DNA of 64,000 nucleotides from Ceratotherium simum simum (Eukaryota; Chordata; Mammalia; Perissodactyla; Rhinocerotidae): assembly GCF_000283155.1 (NCBI RefSeq), contig NW_004454166.1, positions 11,058,199 through 11,122,198 on the forward strand, given 5' to 3'. A model generated the notes under the pieces. It saw only the letters and a list, made by a program, of their open reading frames with translations. It had not been told where the DNA came from and searched no databases. Below, in pieces: positions 22,051 through 34,007 of the stretch. Both the position numbers and the translations under genes were made by a program. The stretch's first letter is position 1; each line of letters starts with the position of its first letter.

Positions 22051-22799
22051 TTCCCCTCTTTGAGACCCACTGTGTTCCTCAGTCTATTTGTGAGTTGAAC
22101 TGTGCTCAAATATGACAACAGCTGTACCTATCATGAAGGCAATTATGTTCCTGAAGACCTAAAGTACATTATAAAATCACTAATTACACCTTGCATTTTA
22201 TACACAGTCTTTGATGTTATATATTCACTGGGCCATGTCTGTTCTTTTTAATTTTAGTCTTGGTCATGGTTGACCAGCTTATGAAGTCCAATGAGCGCCT
22301 AATTGGGGCTAAAGAATTGCCACCCTCAGCATGCCTAATGATTTTCCTCTTTGTCTCAATTGTTGTTAAGTTTCTGAGTCTCGTGCGTATTCTGACAGCA
22401 GCACTTTCCTTTTCCCATTTTCTATTTCTTCTTTTTGAAATGATGAGTATGAAATGCAGTTAGAATTTTTAAAATAATTATCCAAGCGCTATTTTATAAA
22501 CAAAGATAGCAGTGCTGCTGAAACTGAATTTTTGACTGATAGGAGATGACATTATGCACTAGTTAAATATGTTCATTTATCGGGGTGAAGGATATACAAA
22601 AGTCTGATTTCAGCATCCGTGAAAGAGGCATAGGAGTGTCAATGTACAATGTACTAAAGAGAAGTTTGCTGATAATTCAAATACAAAAATCAGGGACCAT
22701 GAGAGAAGAACAAGAAATTGAAGGCATAAGAATTGGAGAGGAAGAAATGAAACTGTTTTTGTTCAGAGACAGTGTGATCTTTGTGGGTAGAAAATCCTA

Positions 22800-24835
22800 A
22801 GGAATCTATAAAAAAAAAATGCTGCTAGAATATTAGTGAGTTTAGCAAGGTTGCAGGATATAAGATCAATATACAAAAATCACTTATATTTCTATGTAGT
22901 AGTAATGGACAATCTGAAAATGAAATTTTAAAAAGATCAATTCTATTTACAATAACATCAAAAATAATAAAATACTTCATAAATTTAACGTAAGAACTGT
23001 GAGAGCTGTACACTGAAAACTACAAAATGTTGTTGAGAGAAATAAGAGAACTAATTAATGTAATAGGTGCAATATTCATGGATTAGAAGACTCACTATTG
23101 GTACTTCTTCCCAAGTTGATCTATAGATTTAACAAAATCTCCATCAAAATCTCAGTAGGCTTTTTTCTTTGGCAGAAATCAATATGCTCATACTAAAATT
23201 TATATGGCAATGCAAAGAACCCAGAACAGCTTAAATAGTATGGAAAAAAGAACAAAATTGTAGGACTTACCCTTCCTGATTTCAAAACTTATTATAAAGT
23301 TATAGTAATTGAGCCAGCCCTGAAGGCCTAGTGGTTAAAGTTCAACGCACTCCATTTCAGAGGGCTGGGTTCGGTTCCTGGGCCCGGAACCACACCACTC
23401 GTCTGTCAGTTGCCATGCTGTGGCAGCGGATCACATAGAAGAACTAGATGCACTTACAGCTAGAATATACAACTATGTACTGGGGCTTTGGGGAGGGGGA
23501 AAAAAGAGAGGAAGATTGGCAACAAATGTTAGGTCAGGGCAAATCTTTCCCAGCAAAAAAAAAAAAGCTATAGTAATCAAGTGGGTGTGGTATTGGCGTA
23601 AGGATAGATGCATAGATTGGTGGTGCAGAGGAGTCTAGAAATAAACCCTCATATATGTGATCAGTTGATTTTTATCAACGGTGCCAAGGTAATAGGGAAA
23701 GGATGATTTTTTAAATAAATAATACTAGAACAATTGGATTTCCATATGCAAAATAATGATCCTTGACCTTACATCACTCCCAACACAAATATTAAATCAA
23801 AATGGATCATAAACCTAAACATATGAGCTAAAACTATAAAACTTTTAGAAAAATAGCAGAAAATTTCCCTTGGGTTAGGGAGAATTTTCTTAGATATGAT
23901 ACAAAAGCTATGGATATCAAAAGAAAAAAAAACTGATAAATTAGATGTCATCAAAATTAAATTTTTGCTCTTCAGAAGACACTGTTAAGAAAATGAAAAG
24001 GCAAACAACAGATTGGAAACAAACATTGGCAAAGTAATTATCTAACAAAGGACTTTAACCAAAATATGTAAAGAACGTTTACAACTCAATAATAAGATAA
24101 TTCAATTAAAAATGAGAAAAAGATTTGAATAGACGCTTTATTCCTGAGAATATACAAATGGCAAGTGATCACATGAAAAGATGCTCAGTAAGACTCATCA
24201 TTAGGGAAATGCAAATTAAAACAACACTAAGATATCACTGCCTACCCACTAGAGTGGCTAAAATGAAGAAGACTGATAGTTCCAAAGTGTTGGCAAGGAT
24301 GTGGAGACTGGAAATCTCATACAGTGCTGGTTGGAACATAAAATGGCATAGCCACCTCGCAGCATTTTGGCAATTTGTTTAAAAGTTAAACATACACTTA
24401 TCATCTGATCCAGCAAGTCTACTCTCACGTATAGTGAATGGATAAACAAAATGTCCTATATCCAGGTTGGAATACTACTCATCAGTAAAAATAAATGAGC
24501 TACTAATACATGTAACAACATGGATAAATCTAAAAACATCATGTTAAGTGGACAGAAGCCAGACACAAAAGACTGCATATGGTATGACTCCATTTATATG
24601 AAATTTCTAGAAAAAGCAAAACTGTGGAAACAAAGCAGATCAGAGGTTGCTTGGGGCTGGAAGTTGGGAGCAGGAATTGATTACAGACCATATGAAGGAA
24701 CTTCTTAGAGTAATAGAAGGATTCTCAAACTAGATTGTAGCAAGTGTTGCACAAATGCATAAATTTGCTGAAACGCATTGAACTGTTCATTTAAAATAGA
24801 TAAATTTTATGGTAAGGAAAGTATACCTCAATACC
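22800..24835 (+). mobile_element. L1 LINE 3' remnant (ORF2 end and 3' UTR), with nested ERE
   Basis: Sense-oriented L1 sequence. It includes ORF2-derived text such as 'aggatataagatcaatatac', 'ttcatggattagaagactca', 'ggcaatgcaaagaacccaga', 'aaagacactgttaagaaaat' (approximate) and 'gaatatacaaatggcaagtg'. The 3'-region words follow: 'aacatggataaatctaaaaa', 'gacacaaaagactgcatatg' and 'cagaggttgcttggggctgg'. It is 5'-truncated and carries many stops and indels, so no protein is intact. An ERE interrupts it at 23,311-23,566. Confidence 0.88.
23311..23566 (+). repeat. ERE SINE (long form) inserted in L1
   Basis: Begins GAGCCAGCCCTGAAGGCC and has both tail types in order: 'actatgtactggggctttgg' followed by 'ggaagattggcaacaaatgt' and an A run. 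TATAGTAAT occurs at 23,301-23,309 and again at 23,569-23,577, consistent with a target-site duplication inside the L1 word 'ctatagtaatcaag'. Confidence 0.93.
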
Positions 24836-25627
24836 TAAAAGATGCAACCCGACACATAGTAGGTCCTCGATAAATGTTAGTTTTCTGCAGTCTTTTCTTA
24901 TAAAGTTGATCCTGGGAACAAATAGATCTGCAAGCTGCTCGAGATCCAGATTAATGCGTAAACTGCCAAAAATAAGATGTGCAGTAGACTTAGCAATCGG
25001 TTCTAAGCAAGGGTTCACTATTTTTTTTCCCCGTAAGACTATGTGTTGAGTGCATTGCTCATTGCATTCTTCCACATATAGCTTTAGGTGATTTTGTGTG
25101 GTGGAGAGAATCCACAGAAGAAACTATAAGATACTGTAAGATGTATTTTCAGTCAAAGGATTTCATTAAACAGAGCTGGACGTTCAAAACTAGACTTCTG
25201 AATTCTGCCTGCAAAACTTGTAAACTTCAGAAATGTCTCTAAAGATGTCAGACTGTATCGTTCATGGACTGGACAGAACACTGGTACACAGGAAGAGTCC
25301 TTGAAGTCAACTATGCCATTCCATTTAAGAACCAAATTCTCAAGTGCACTGGATTTAAGCTGCCATGTTTATTCTCAGGAGCCAAGGTGAAGTAGCAAAG
25401 GAATGACAATCAGCATCATCATTTTTTAGGTGACACTTGTCTACCTAGACCTTTATCTTTGTGCCAGTGAACAAGGAATCACTTGTAATCTCTTGGAATC
25501 TAAAGTAAACAGTGTAGGGTGTTTGAAATTTTATTTTTTGTCCCTCAACTCCCTTTTTTTGATCTCACTAGATTTTCTAGAAGGCAAATTGTTCTTTCAA
25601 TCCCTCTCTCCTTTCCTTCCTTCCAGT

Positions 25628-25688
25628 CCTCTCTCTTTCTCTCGCTCTCTCTCTCTCACACACATACACACACACACACACACACACA
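25628..25688. repeat. (CT)n/(CA)n microsatellite
   Basis: About 30 nt of CT-rich dinucleotide sequence passes directly into about 32 nt of CA repeats. Simple repeat; likely length-polymorphic. Confidence 0.95.
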
Positions 25689-26589
25689 ATGAAATCATGT
25701 TATCAGTAGTGCCATTTATTAGCAATGCTGGTGAAAGATGAAGACTTAACATTTCTAGGAACCTTGAAGTCATGAAAAAAAAACAAACATTGCACTTCTC
25801 ACATTTAAAAAAAAAATGTTTTTTTTTGAAGAAAGTTTAAGTATATGCAATACCTTGTTAGTGTTCTTTATGGTTCATGAAGTCTCTCTGCTAGTTTAAC
25901 GAACATAAAAATATATTATCTCTAACTTGGTTTGCTCGTAAAATTGTCATGTTCGGTATATTAAATTTAGAAGGATAGACTATTCAGGCAATACACACTC
26001 ACTAATTGAATTTACTTTGAAATGGTTTTAATTTTTTATACAAATGGCGCCTCAGGCAGCTGAACTCTAAGGAACCTCGTGTCTCTTACTTTTTGCCAGT
26101 TTGGGGGAAACAGCAGAACATTAAGCTCGGAAGGAATCATAAACATTTTAGTTACGCTGATAAAATTGTTCAGCTTTCTGGACTAGTGACATCCACGGTG
26201 GCAAAAAAAGTCACATAGAACATTTGCTTCCAGCAAAGGAAATGAGAAGAAATAAAACAAAAGATGAACCTTCCCCCCACTTCGCGTCATGAAACATACC
26301 TTTGGCCGTGTTTTTGGGTCGCGTTTAGTTTCTGAACTAAGTCCTAGCAGCTTCAGCTTTATCGACTATGAGGATTTCTGCAAGTGGAAGGTTTCTCTAG
26401 ATTATCATTTCATCTCTGCTTTCCTTCATGTTAGTCCTGCTTCCTGATTTGTCAACCATAGACCCATTTCTTTTCTGTATTTTGGAAGACAGAGAAATCA
26501 GAAGCAGATGAGCAAGAGGGGTGACCATTTTTCAGAAGAACGTGCCTGACAGAACATTTGACAGTATTTCTCAAGTAGATATTTGAAGA

Positions 26590-26880
26590 TGTTCTTTGCT
26601 TGCAACCTTTGAAACTATCCACCCAACTCTCCGGTCAAAATCAATTGCTCCTGCTCCCAAGCTTCCATAGGACTTTCCATCTTCCTCTCTTAGGCACGTA
26701 TTTCATGTTGCCTCAACTTGCACTTAACAATCTTAACAAGTCTCTGTCTTGCCATTGGATGCAAAGTTCTTAAAATGGAAACCATGTTATTTATCTCTCT
26801 TTTCTTCCAAAATCGAACCACAGTGCCCTGCATATAATAAAGCCTCCACTAGCTGTTTGCTAAATAAATCAATAAATGAA
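26590..26880 (+). repeat. L2 LINE 3'-end remnant
   Basis: Reads 'gatgcaaagttcttaaaatg', 'gaaccacagtgccctgcata' and 'tttgctaaataaatcaataa', the order of the L2 3' terminus, with strong divergence. Confidence 0.6.
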
Positions 26881-27439
26881 ATCACTTTTCAAATAGGAAA
26901 TTTTAAGTATCCTGTTTGTTCAAATAAGCAAAATGTGGCAGCGTCATTAGCATCTTTGCCTCTGGATTTCGAGGTCAGGAGGTTGGCAACAGCTCAGTTG
27001 GCCAACAACGTAGTTCGTTGACTTTCTTAATGGTGCCTTCACTGGGCTTTCTTGAGTACCTGTGACTGGAGTTAGGCAGAGATTCTCAAAATGAGTTGAT
27101 TTTGTCTGGGCTTTTGCTAAGTTAGGTCTGGCAGAAGCATATTTTCTGCTTCTGACTCAGTGATTGCAAAAGAAAGTAGACATTGTCCGTGACTTCTGTG
27201 CTCCATACCCTTCTGGGTACTTGACCATCCTTTATTCTTACTCTTAGAAGCATTTTCATTTTGAAGAAAAATTCTCAAAAGATTCTCCTGCTCCATCCCA
27301 TCAAATTTTGCAACACAGCATTATTGTCAAAATACTTCTGTCTTCCTTCTTTTTGTGCTCAGCCGATATACCGTGGGTAATTTTTACATATTTTTTCAAG
27401 TAATTTTGCATTTCTACAGATGATTTGCATTATAATGGG

Positions 27440-27640
27440 GGAAGCTGGAGCTATGTCATCTGAAGATGTGAATTCTAACCCTGGCTTTATCACTTACTTG
27501 TTTTGTGTTCTGTTTTCCTCATCTACGGATATGGAAGATAACCCATATCTTGCAGAATGGTCATAAGGGTTAAAGGATACATGTAAAAACTGTTGGATTA
27601 ATTTTTAGCACATAATAGATATTTGGTAAGAATTGAAGCA
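27440..27640 (+). repeat. MIR SINE remnant
   Basis: Contains 'gtgaattctaaccctggctt', 'tatcacttacttgttttgtg', 'tttcctcatctacggatatg' and 'tagcacataatagatatttg'. Confidence 0.7.
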
Positions 27641-27779
27641 AAATCTTTTATAAAATGTCCAATTTTATTCTCTCATTAGCAAGCAAATTTATATCATCGG
27701 ATGCAATATTATGAAGTTCTTTATATGTTATAATCTCCCGTGGGTTTTTATGTTACCACTAAATTCAAATAACATCTAT

Positions 27780-27960
27780 TGTGTGTCAGCTAGATGACTG
27801 ACCTTACACTCTGCACTGAGCATATAAAGCTAAATAAGGAGTGGTTGCTACCCTGGAAGGGTTTATAAGCAAATAGTTGAGACAAGGTTAGACAAAGAAT
27901 CACAACCCAGCATGTTAGGTGCTTGGTAAAGGTATCCATAAAATAGGAGGGCTGCAGACT
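27780..27960 (+). repeat. Ancient dispersed repeat fragment
   Basis: 'catctattgtgtgtcagc', 'gctaaataaggagtggttgc' and 'taccctggaagggtttataa' resemble the same old dispersed family as 14,610-14,770. Family name not assigned. Confidence 0.4.
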
Positions 27961-28227
27961 GCAGGGCAAATAGGGTGTAACAGCTCATCTTCCATAGACC
28001 TTTAATACACTTAGCTGAATATCCTTTCTAGAAGCTTTTACAGCTCTGACTGATATGCTTTCTCAGAGAATTCAAGATTTGTACCTGCACCTTTGACCAT
28101 CTTCCTGCAAGAAATCATAGGAATGATGCATTGCTGAACCTTTCTCCCACTGATTTCTTTCCCTCATTCCCATTCTGACTTTCAAAGACAAGCAAAGAAG
28201 ATCTGCTGGGTAAACCACCTGATAGCC

Positions 28228-28560
28228 TAAGTCAGGGGTTGGCAAACTGACCCATGGACCAAATCTGGCCCACTGCCTGTTTTTATATGGCCCACCAGCT
28301 AAGAATGGCTTTGACATTTTTTAATGGTTGAAAAAAATCGAAGAGTAATATTTTCTGGTATGAAATTCAAATTTCAGTGTCCACAAATACAGTTTTATTG
28401 GAACACAGCCACGGTCATCCATTTCCATATTGTCTGTAGCTGCTTTCAAGCCAGCTGTAGAGTCGTTGTGACAGAGACTATGTGGTCCAGAAAGCCTAAA
28501 AAAAAAAAAAAAACTTGCTTTTCTGGCTCTTTACAGAAAAAAACTACCAGCCTGTGCCTC
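28228..28560 (+). repeat. Old DNA-transposon-like repeat, copy 2
   Basis: Contains 'ggttggcaaactgaccca', 'ccaaatctggcccactgcct', 'acagttttattggaacacag' and 'ggctctttacagaaaaaaac', the reverse-orientation counterpart of the copy at 20,588-20,790. An A run sits at 28,497-28,513. Probable hAT-type non-autonomous element. Confidence 0.65.
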
Positions 28561-29786
28561 TCAGTCCTTTAAAATCTTCACAACACGATACATTCTCAGT
28601 TTGTAATGGAGATGGGCATTTCTGATGTTAAGAGGCAGTTTTTCCATGTTCTCCAGTGTCACTTTTTCTAGAAATAAGAAGTTCACTTTGGCCTTTCTTC
28701 TTACATGGACCTGCCATATTAGGTGATGGGAACATCCTGATCGGGTGTCCCTTTTTGAAGGTACAAATGTTAAGGAAGTAAGAGGGGGAACTCTGGAAAT
28801 GTTAAGTGGATTTTTTTCATCACAATCTCCCCCACTTAGTGTCTGCTAAGCAAGAAAGAAAGGTTTATATACAATAAGCTTTATTACTGAAGACCAGGGT
28901 ATCCATTTCATTTTTTCATGAACAAGCAAGTTTATATCAGTCTTTCCCCTAGGACTGGGTTTGCCACGCTAGGACAGTATGAAAATGCATGTTCAACCTG
29001 GTAATATGTGTAAATGATATAATACTTCTCCCCTTAGAATAAGCCTCAAGTACAGCAGTTCTTTTCCATGCTAGAAACAGATCTAAACCATTTTGCTGAA
29101 TGGTTAAAACCAACCAAGAGAAGGCAAATGTAGTTGTGAAGCTTGATCATTAAGCATGAGCATGGAAGGGTTTGCAGCATCAGAACTTCCGTGTTAAGGG
29201 GCAAAGCTTTTTCTGGTTGTTGGCACTCATCTCACGTTCTTATTGGGCAGCTGACTTCACCAGGACTCGGGGTTAGTGGCCTTCACAGGGGACTTTGGAT
29301 TTGTGGGCATTCAGAAATAACTTTCACGGGATAGAAGGATCTGCATATATAGTTTTGTGGTCTGAGTGATTATGTATTTGAACAATCCACTCTTCAAAAC
29401 CATGAATGGCTTCTTTCGCCTTCAAAAGGCTGCAAGGAGCCAGGTTCACATCTCAAACTCTTAGCTTTGCTCTTTCTCCCTCTGTTGTGGGCCTTTTGGG
29501 AAGCAAGGTCATAAACTGCTTCTCATCTCCAGGAAAAAAAGTGAATTTCTCTCAATATGTCCTCTGCCCCATGAAGAAATTGGTCAGATACCCACCAGTC
29601 TCTAGGTCCAGAAAGTAACTTACTGGTATGATCATTTCAGAAGCCAGCTTAGAAATATATTGTAACTTTTATAAAGCCCATACCCTTTGACTTTGACCCT
29701 GTAATTTCATGTCTGGAAATTCAGCCTATAAAATTAAAACTAAACATGAAAGAAAGATTTATCTGCAATAAGGTTTATTACTGTAT

Positions 29787-30010
29787 CTTGTGTGTGTGCG
29801 TGAGGAAGATTAGCTCTGAGTTAACATCTGTTGCCAATCCTCCTCTTTTTGCTGAGGAAGATTGGCCCTGGGCTAACATCCATGCCCATCTTCCTCTACT
29901 TTATATGGGATGCTGCCACAGTAGGTCCGCACCCAGGATCTGAATCTGCGAACCCTGGGCCACTGAAGCAGAGCGTGCAAACTTAACCACTACGCCACCG
30001 GGCCAGCCCC
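29787..30010 (-). repeat. ERE SINE, antisense, internally deleted
   Basis: Two tail modules ('gaggaagattagctctgagt' and 'gaggaagattggccctgggc'), a shortened body (the 'catggcttgataagcggtg' segment is missing), and the head complement 'ccaccgggccagccc'. Flanks share TATTACTG(T/C)AT at about 29,776-29,786 and 30,011-30,021. Confidence 0.92.
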
Positions 30011-30399
30011 TATTACTGCATTTTTAATAGTGAAAAGACAGAAATAATGGAAGGTAAACTCATATGGGAAGAGTCAAGTAAACTATAATATATCCACTTG
30101 ATGACATATCATATAGTGATTAAAAATATTTATGCTGAGCCAGGCATAAAAAAACAGGATACACACTCATGTTTTAATATGATTATACCAATGTAAATAA
30201 TCTATGCATAGAAAACAGGAATACATAAATACAATAACTTGTTAACAATTATTATGTATAGGTAGTTGGACTTTAAATGAGTTGTTTCTATTTTCCCATT
30301 TTTCTTTGTGAATGTTTATAGGAAAGAAAAATAAATTAAAATGAAGACATCCAGTAGCCAGGAGGTGAGAACAGCGTCCCCTCTGATCTAGACATGGCA

Positions 30400-30960
30400 C
30401 TGGCCAGTGGAGATCCAGCTGTGAATAAGATGCAGAGTGTCTCTCCTCATGGAGTTTGCAGTTCAGTGCAGGGAGGCAGGCCATGAACAATGAATTACTG
30501 AGTGTGATGAGTTCTAAAGGGGAATGTAGGGTGCTGTGGAAGCGTAGAGCCGGGGCATTTAACTGAGGAGGAGTTTAGCGAAGGTCCCCCTGTGACATTG
30601 AAGTGAGGCTAGAAGACATGATGCAGGAGGCAGTCTTGGGGGGATTTCAGACAGAGGAAATGGCATGTGCGGGCAGAGGCACAAAGTCAAGAGCATGGCA
30701 CATCCCAGGAACCTCAGTAAGTTCAGGGTGGTGGGAGCAAAGGGGAGTCAGTCTGGAGAAGGTAGGCCGGGATAAGATGATAGTCGGACACGGAAGCCAC
30801 AGTAAGAAATTGGGATTTTATCCTGAGGGCATGCAGAGATGACATGAACAGATTTAAGTTTTTTAAAAAATCGCTCAGACTGCACTGGAGAACAGATGCA
30901 AGAAGGGGCACAAATGGACGCTGGGAAACCAGCAAGGAGGGAGGGAGAGGGCTTGCAATA
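30400..30960 (+). repeat. Ancient dispersed repeat
   Basis: A long stretch with 'ggagatccagctgtgaataa', 'ctcatggagtttgcagttca', 'aattgggattttatcctgag' (approximate) and 'caataatccaggtaagagac'. This is the most complete copy in the window of the old family also seen at 540-1500 and 13,530-14,430. Possibly LINE 3'-UTR derived. Confidence 0.5.
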
Positions 30961-31457
30961 ATCCAGGTAAGAGACGGTGGCTCAAAAATGCAGTGCAGAG
31001 TCTTCCTTTTATATTAAGATTAATATCAGATTACTGATTTGAGGATTTCAAGTATAGTTAGAACCCAACACGATAAAGAGTTTTTATTTTAAATCTTCTA
31101 ATTACATAGCAAAAATTTTAGTTTTTACTTTTATCTTTTAATTGCACAGCAAAGATTTTAGAAATCTTCGGAACAAGTAAATCCTGCGTCAGCCCCAAAT
31201 GAACGTCATGCCATGAAAATGTCATGTACTCTTTAAAATTGTGCAGAATCCAAAGTTTTCTAGTGAAGGGATGAAGGTGATGGGAAAATGGACAAATACA
31301 ATCTGCCCTCCCTCCCCAAAAAACCCCAGGAGGAAAAGGAAAAAGAACATTTGGTTTGGTGACAGATCTCCTTCTGTCACCGTGAGTTCCTTGAGAAGCA
31401 GGGGCCCCCATACCTAGCACGGGGCCTGGACACAGCAGGCCCTCAGGGAGTCCTTGT

Positions 31458-31485
31458 TGAATGAATGAATGAATGAATGAATGAA
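31458..31485. repeat. (TGAA)n microsatellite at an L2-like tail
   Basis: Seven tandem TGAA units follow 'ctcagggagtccttgt', a sequence typical of an L2 3' terminus; a second short TGAATGAATGAA occurs at about 31,494-31,505. Confidence 0.85.
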
Positions 31486-31929
31486 GTCCTTGCTGAATGA
31501 ATGAACAAAGGCAAACTACTGGATTAAAGAAGGTATTTGAGGATTCTTTTTCGGTCTGTCTTGGTTTCATTGCTTTTGGTTCTGGGCAGGTGCCCACCCA
31601 TCATGCCCCTTCTACGAACCTACAGTTGTCCTGGCTAAAGGTGGGAAGTGGGAGAAGATGGTCAGCAAAAGCTGCCTCTCAAGCACTGGTCATTTAAAAA
31701 TATGTTTCTTCACACATATTTCAAAATGAGGCAAATTGGAATTTTGCCTCCTTTTCCGAAAAAACTGGCAACCTAGAAAACTTTTATTCAAATATTTGTC
31801 ATAAATGCTATATGGTTAAAATGTAGACTTGGTGGCTAAACATAACTTCATAAATATGCATTTTACAATGCTTGTTATACGGATTTCCAAAAGCCAAAAT
31901 TGGAAAAGGCCACATTCCCAGAAAGGGGA

Positions 31930-32100
31930 AGGAAACTACATTTTGGGAAACTGTGTGTTTCAGGTCCTGTCTGACCCCGTTTTACGAGTGAGGACGTTGA
32001 GGACATTTATGTTGAGTAACTTGCCCAGAGCCTCGTGGTTAACGCAAACCCTGAACTTGAACTCAGGTCTGTCTGACTTCAAAGCTCATGCTCCTGGCGC
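31930..32100 (-). repeat. MIR-like SINE remnant, antisense
   Basis: Contains 'gtaacttgcccagagcctcg' and 'tgaactcaggtctgtctgac', then 'caaagctcatgctcc', the pattern of a reverse-oriented MIR-family element. Confidence 0.5.
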
Positions 32101-32589
32101 GCTCCCTTTTTGCTTTTATGTTATAAAAATATAAGTAAAAATTCACTTGGGTCTGTAGGCGTGAGGTATAGTAAATCAATCCCTACTTAGGAAGGTGCTA
32201 CAAGCAACAATCCTTCAGAGACTGTGACCGTGAACTCTTAGAGGGGAGGAAAGAGAACTAAAGATTCTGAACACGACTTCCTCCTCCTCCTTCTCACCTT
32301 AGTCTATTAATTTTTAAAATTTTTTTTTAACGAGCAAAGCAAGAACTTGCCTTCCCTGAGTGTTTAGCATTGAGATTGATGAAGACATCTCTTCCAGCCT
32401 CACGTTGACTTTTTAAGGTCAACTGATTTTGTGGATTTTGTTATTATGGTTAGATCAATGTATCATTTCTCTCATTTTGAAAGAGCTTTTATCCTGAGTT
32501 TTCTTCCTCCTCGTAAATGCCACCTACCTCCTCCGGGACATTGTTGGGACAATATTAAGCCTTGTCACAGGACCGTCCGTTGGCCCTGC

Positions 32590-32870
32590 ACTGAGTCTCT
32601 TTCTCTCGCATTTGTCGCACTTGATGATGATGTCCCATCTGCCAGGCATATGGAGTTGGTGGTGCTCAGCAAATCTTTATTCCAGGCTGGTCCCAGAGAA
32701 TATTTCAGAATTGTCTTGTAGATTCTCCCTTTCCTCTCCTGTGCCTTCATGACCCTCTATCTCTACTGTAGCAGCTATGGAAATCTGCCTTGAAATCTAA
32801 TTAATGATGTCTGTCTTCCCTCCTCAACTAAACTGTGAGCCTCTGGAGGCCACAGCCGGGTTTCATTCAT
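32590..32870 (+). repeat. L2 LINE 3'-end remnants
   Basis: 'ctgccaggcatatggagttg', 'gctcagcaaatctttattcc' and 'aaactgtgagcctctggagg' are L2 3'-end words in diverged form. Boundaries are approximate. Confidence 0.45.
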
Positions 32871-33874
32871 ATTTGGGGGTCCCTCCCCTTGCCCCCAACA
32901 GGGGGAGCATGGCACCCTCCATAGAAGAGCAGCCCCTGGCTGCCGACTGGCTTGTGTCATTTTGTTGGCTTGAGTTATTCCTGCTAACCTGTTATTCCTG
33001 TTAATTCTGTGCGTGCAACTGAAGAGGTTCTGAAAATAGATTCATGAAGAAAGTAAAAATTTTGTGCTACCATTGATATGAGAACACCAAACAGAACATC
33101 ATTACAGAGTTTTCTTAGTGTGGATTTTTATTTCCCTTGGATGATATTTTGAAGAGAGTTTGGATTCCCACATTATTCTAACCACATTTTATATAAATAC
33201 AAAATCAGCCGTAGTTGACACTCTTACAGGGTTTTTTAGGGGTTAGTCATCTAGATTTTTCTCAGATAATCCCAGCGTTGGTAAATAAATAGGCTGTGGT
33301 CAGCTTCAAAAACAGTAGTAACACTAATAGTAACCACATTGTCTTCCATTTAAACTGGAGTTAGGAATCAAACAGTTGTCATCTGGCCCAAGCTGGGATA
33401 GCCCACAGCCCTCCAGGTTGACAGGATCCTGGTGGAAAATATTGTGACTCTCACTGCTAGTTTTCAGGTTACTGACAGAGCTCTTCACCTCCAGAAGTAT
33501 TTGAAACTTGGGTAGTTTACAAAATTTCCTGCTTTCAATTCAACTCAATAAGTGTCTATTGGACACCTACTGTATACCTCAGGCTTCGTGATACTTTTGA
33601 TTTCCTGTTGACTGTCGCTCATATATTTTCCTAAGTTTGGTAAGGAAGGTCCAATGTTGACAGTTCCATTGAAAATGGTGGAATGTGGGTGCAAAGGATG
33701 GATCCACCTTGAAAGAGGCATAGTGAAGAAAAAGACCTCTTGGTACCTGTGCTGTTTCATCTTGGTTCCAAAAACACAGTCAGAGGAAAATCATGTTGGA
33801 AAGGTCTCTCCTCCAGGGAGACCCCCATTCAGTCTGTGGTTCATTATTCCATCATTTGTTTGGGCTTTTTCCAG

Positions 33875-34007
33875 GTAAGCCGTAACTTTGAGCTGGTTGG
33901 ACGGGTGAACTTGGATCAGCTGGAACAGATGAAGGAGAAGATGGAGAGCTCCAGCAGTGATGACGAGGACAAGGAAGAAGAAATGAACAGCAAGTCTGAT
34001 GACAGAG
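33875..34007 (+). CDS. ZNF462: ZNF462 coding exon: Ser/acidic linker
   Basis: A 133-nt exon, acceptor TTTTTCCAG|GTAAGC and donor GACAGAG|GTTAGT. It begins at a codon boundary and ends after one base. It has no finger. It encodes visible residues 211-254: a hydrophobic/charged start (VSRNFELVGRVNLDQLEQMK) followed by a run of four serines and a strongly acidic segment (SSSSDDEDKEEE, 235-246). Such a segment is a plausible casein-kinase-2 target and flexible spacer between fingers 5 and 6; that role is inferred. The exon starts with GTAAGC, so the upstream CAG and the exon start together read as a consensus 5' splice site. Skipping the exon would shift the frame. Confidence 0.95.

Larger units (their letters stand above)
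19794..33874 (+). other. ZNF462: ZNF462 intron (14.1 kb)
   Basis: Begins GTACTG and ends GGGCTTTTTCCAG. It holds a tRNA-headed SINE (20,059-20,480), two copies of an old DNA-transposon-like repeat (about 20,588-20,790 and 28,228-28,560), MIRs, a large L1 remnant (about 22,800-24,835) with an ERE in it, a CT/CA microsatellite (25,628-25,688), L2 tails (about 26,590-26,880 and 32,590-32,870), an old dispersed repeat (about 30,400-30,960), an antisense ERE (29,787-30,010) and a (TGAA)n run (31,458-31,485). The stretches 20,980-21,880, 25,840-26,580, 28,600-29,780 and 32,880-33,870 show nothing recognisable. Confidence 0.93.

Noticed and set aside
22800..24835. An active L1 element
   Set aside because: It is 5'-truncated, full of stops, and split by an ERE.
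25628..25688. CRISPR-like or satellite array
   Set aside because: It is a plain dinucleotide microsatellite without spacers.
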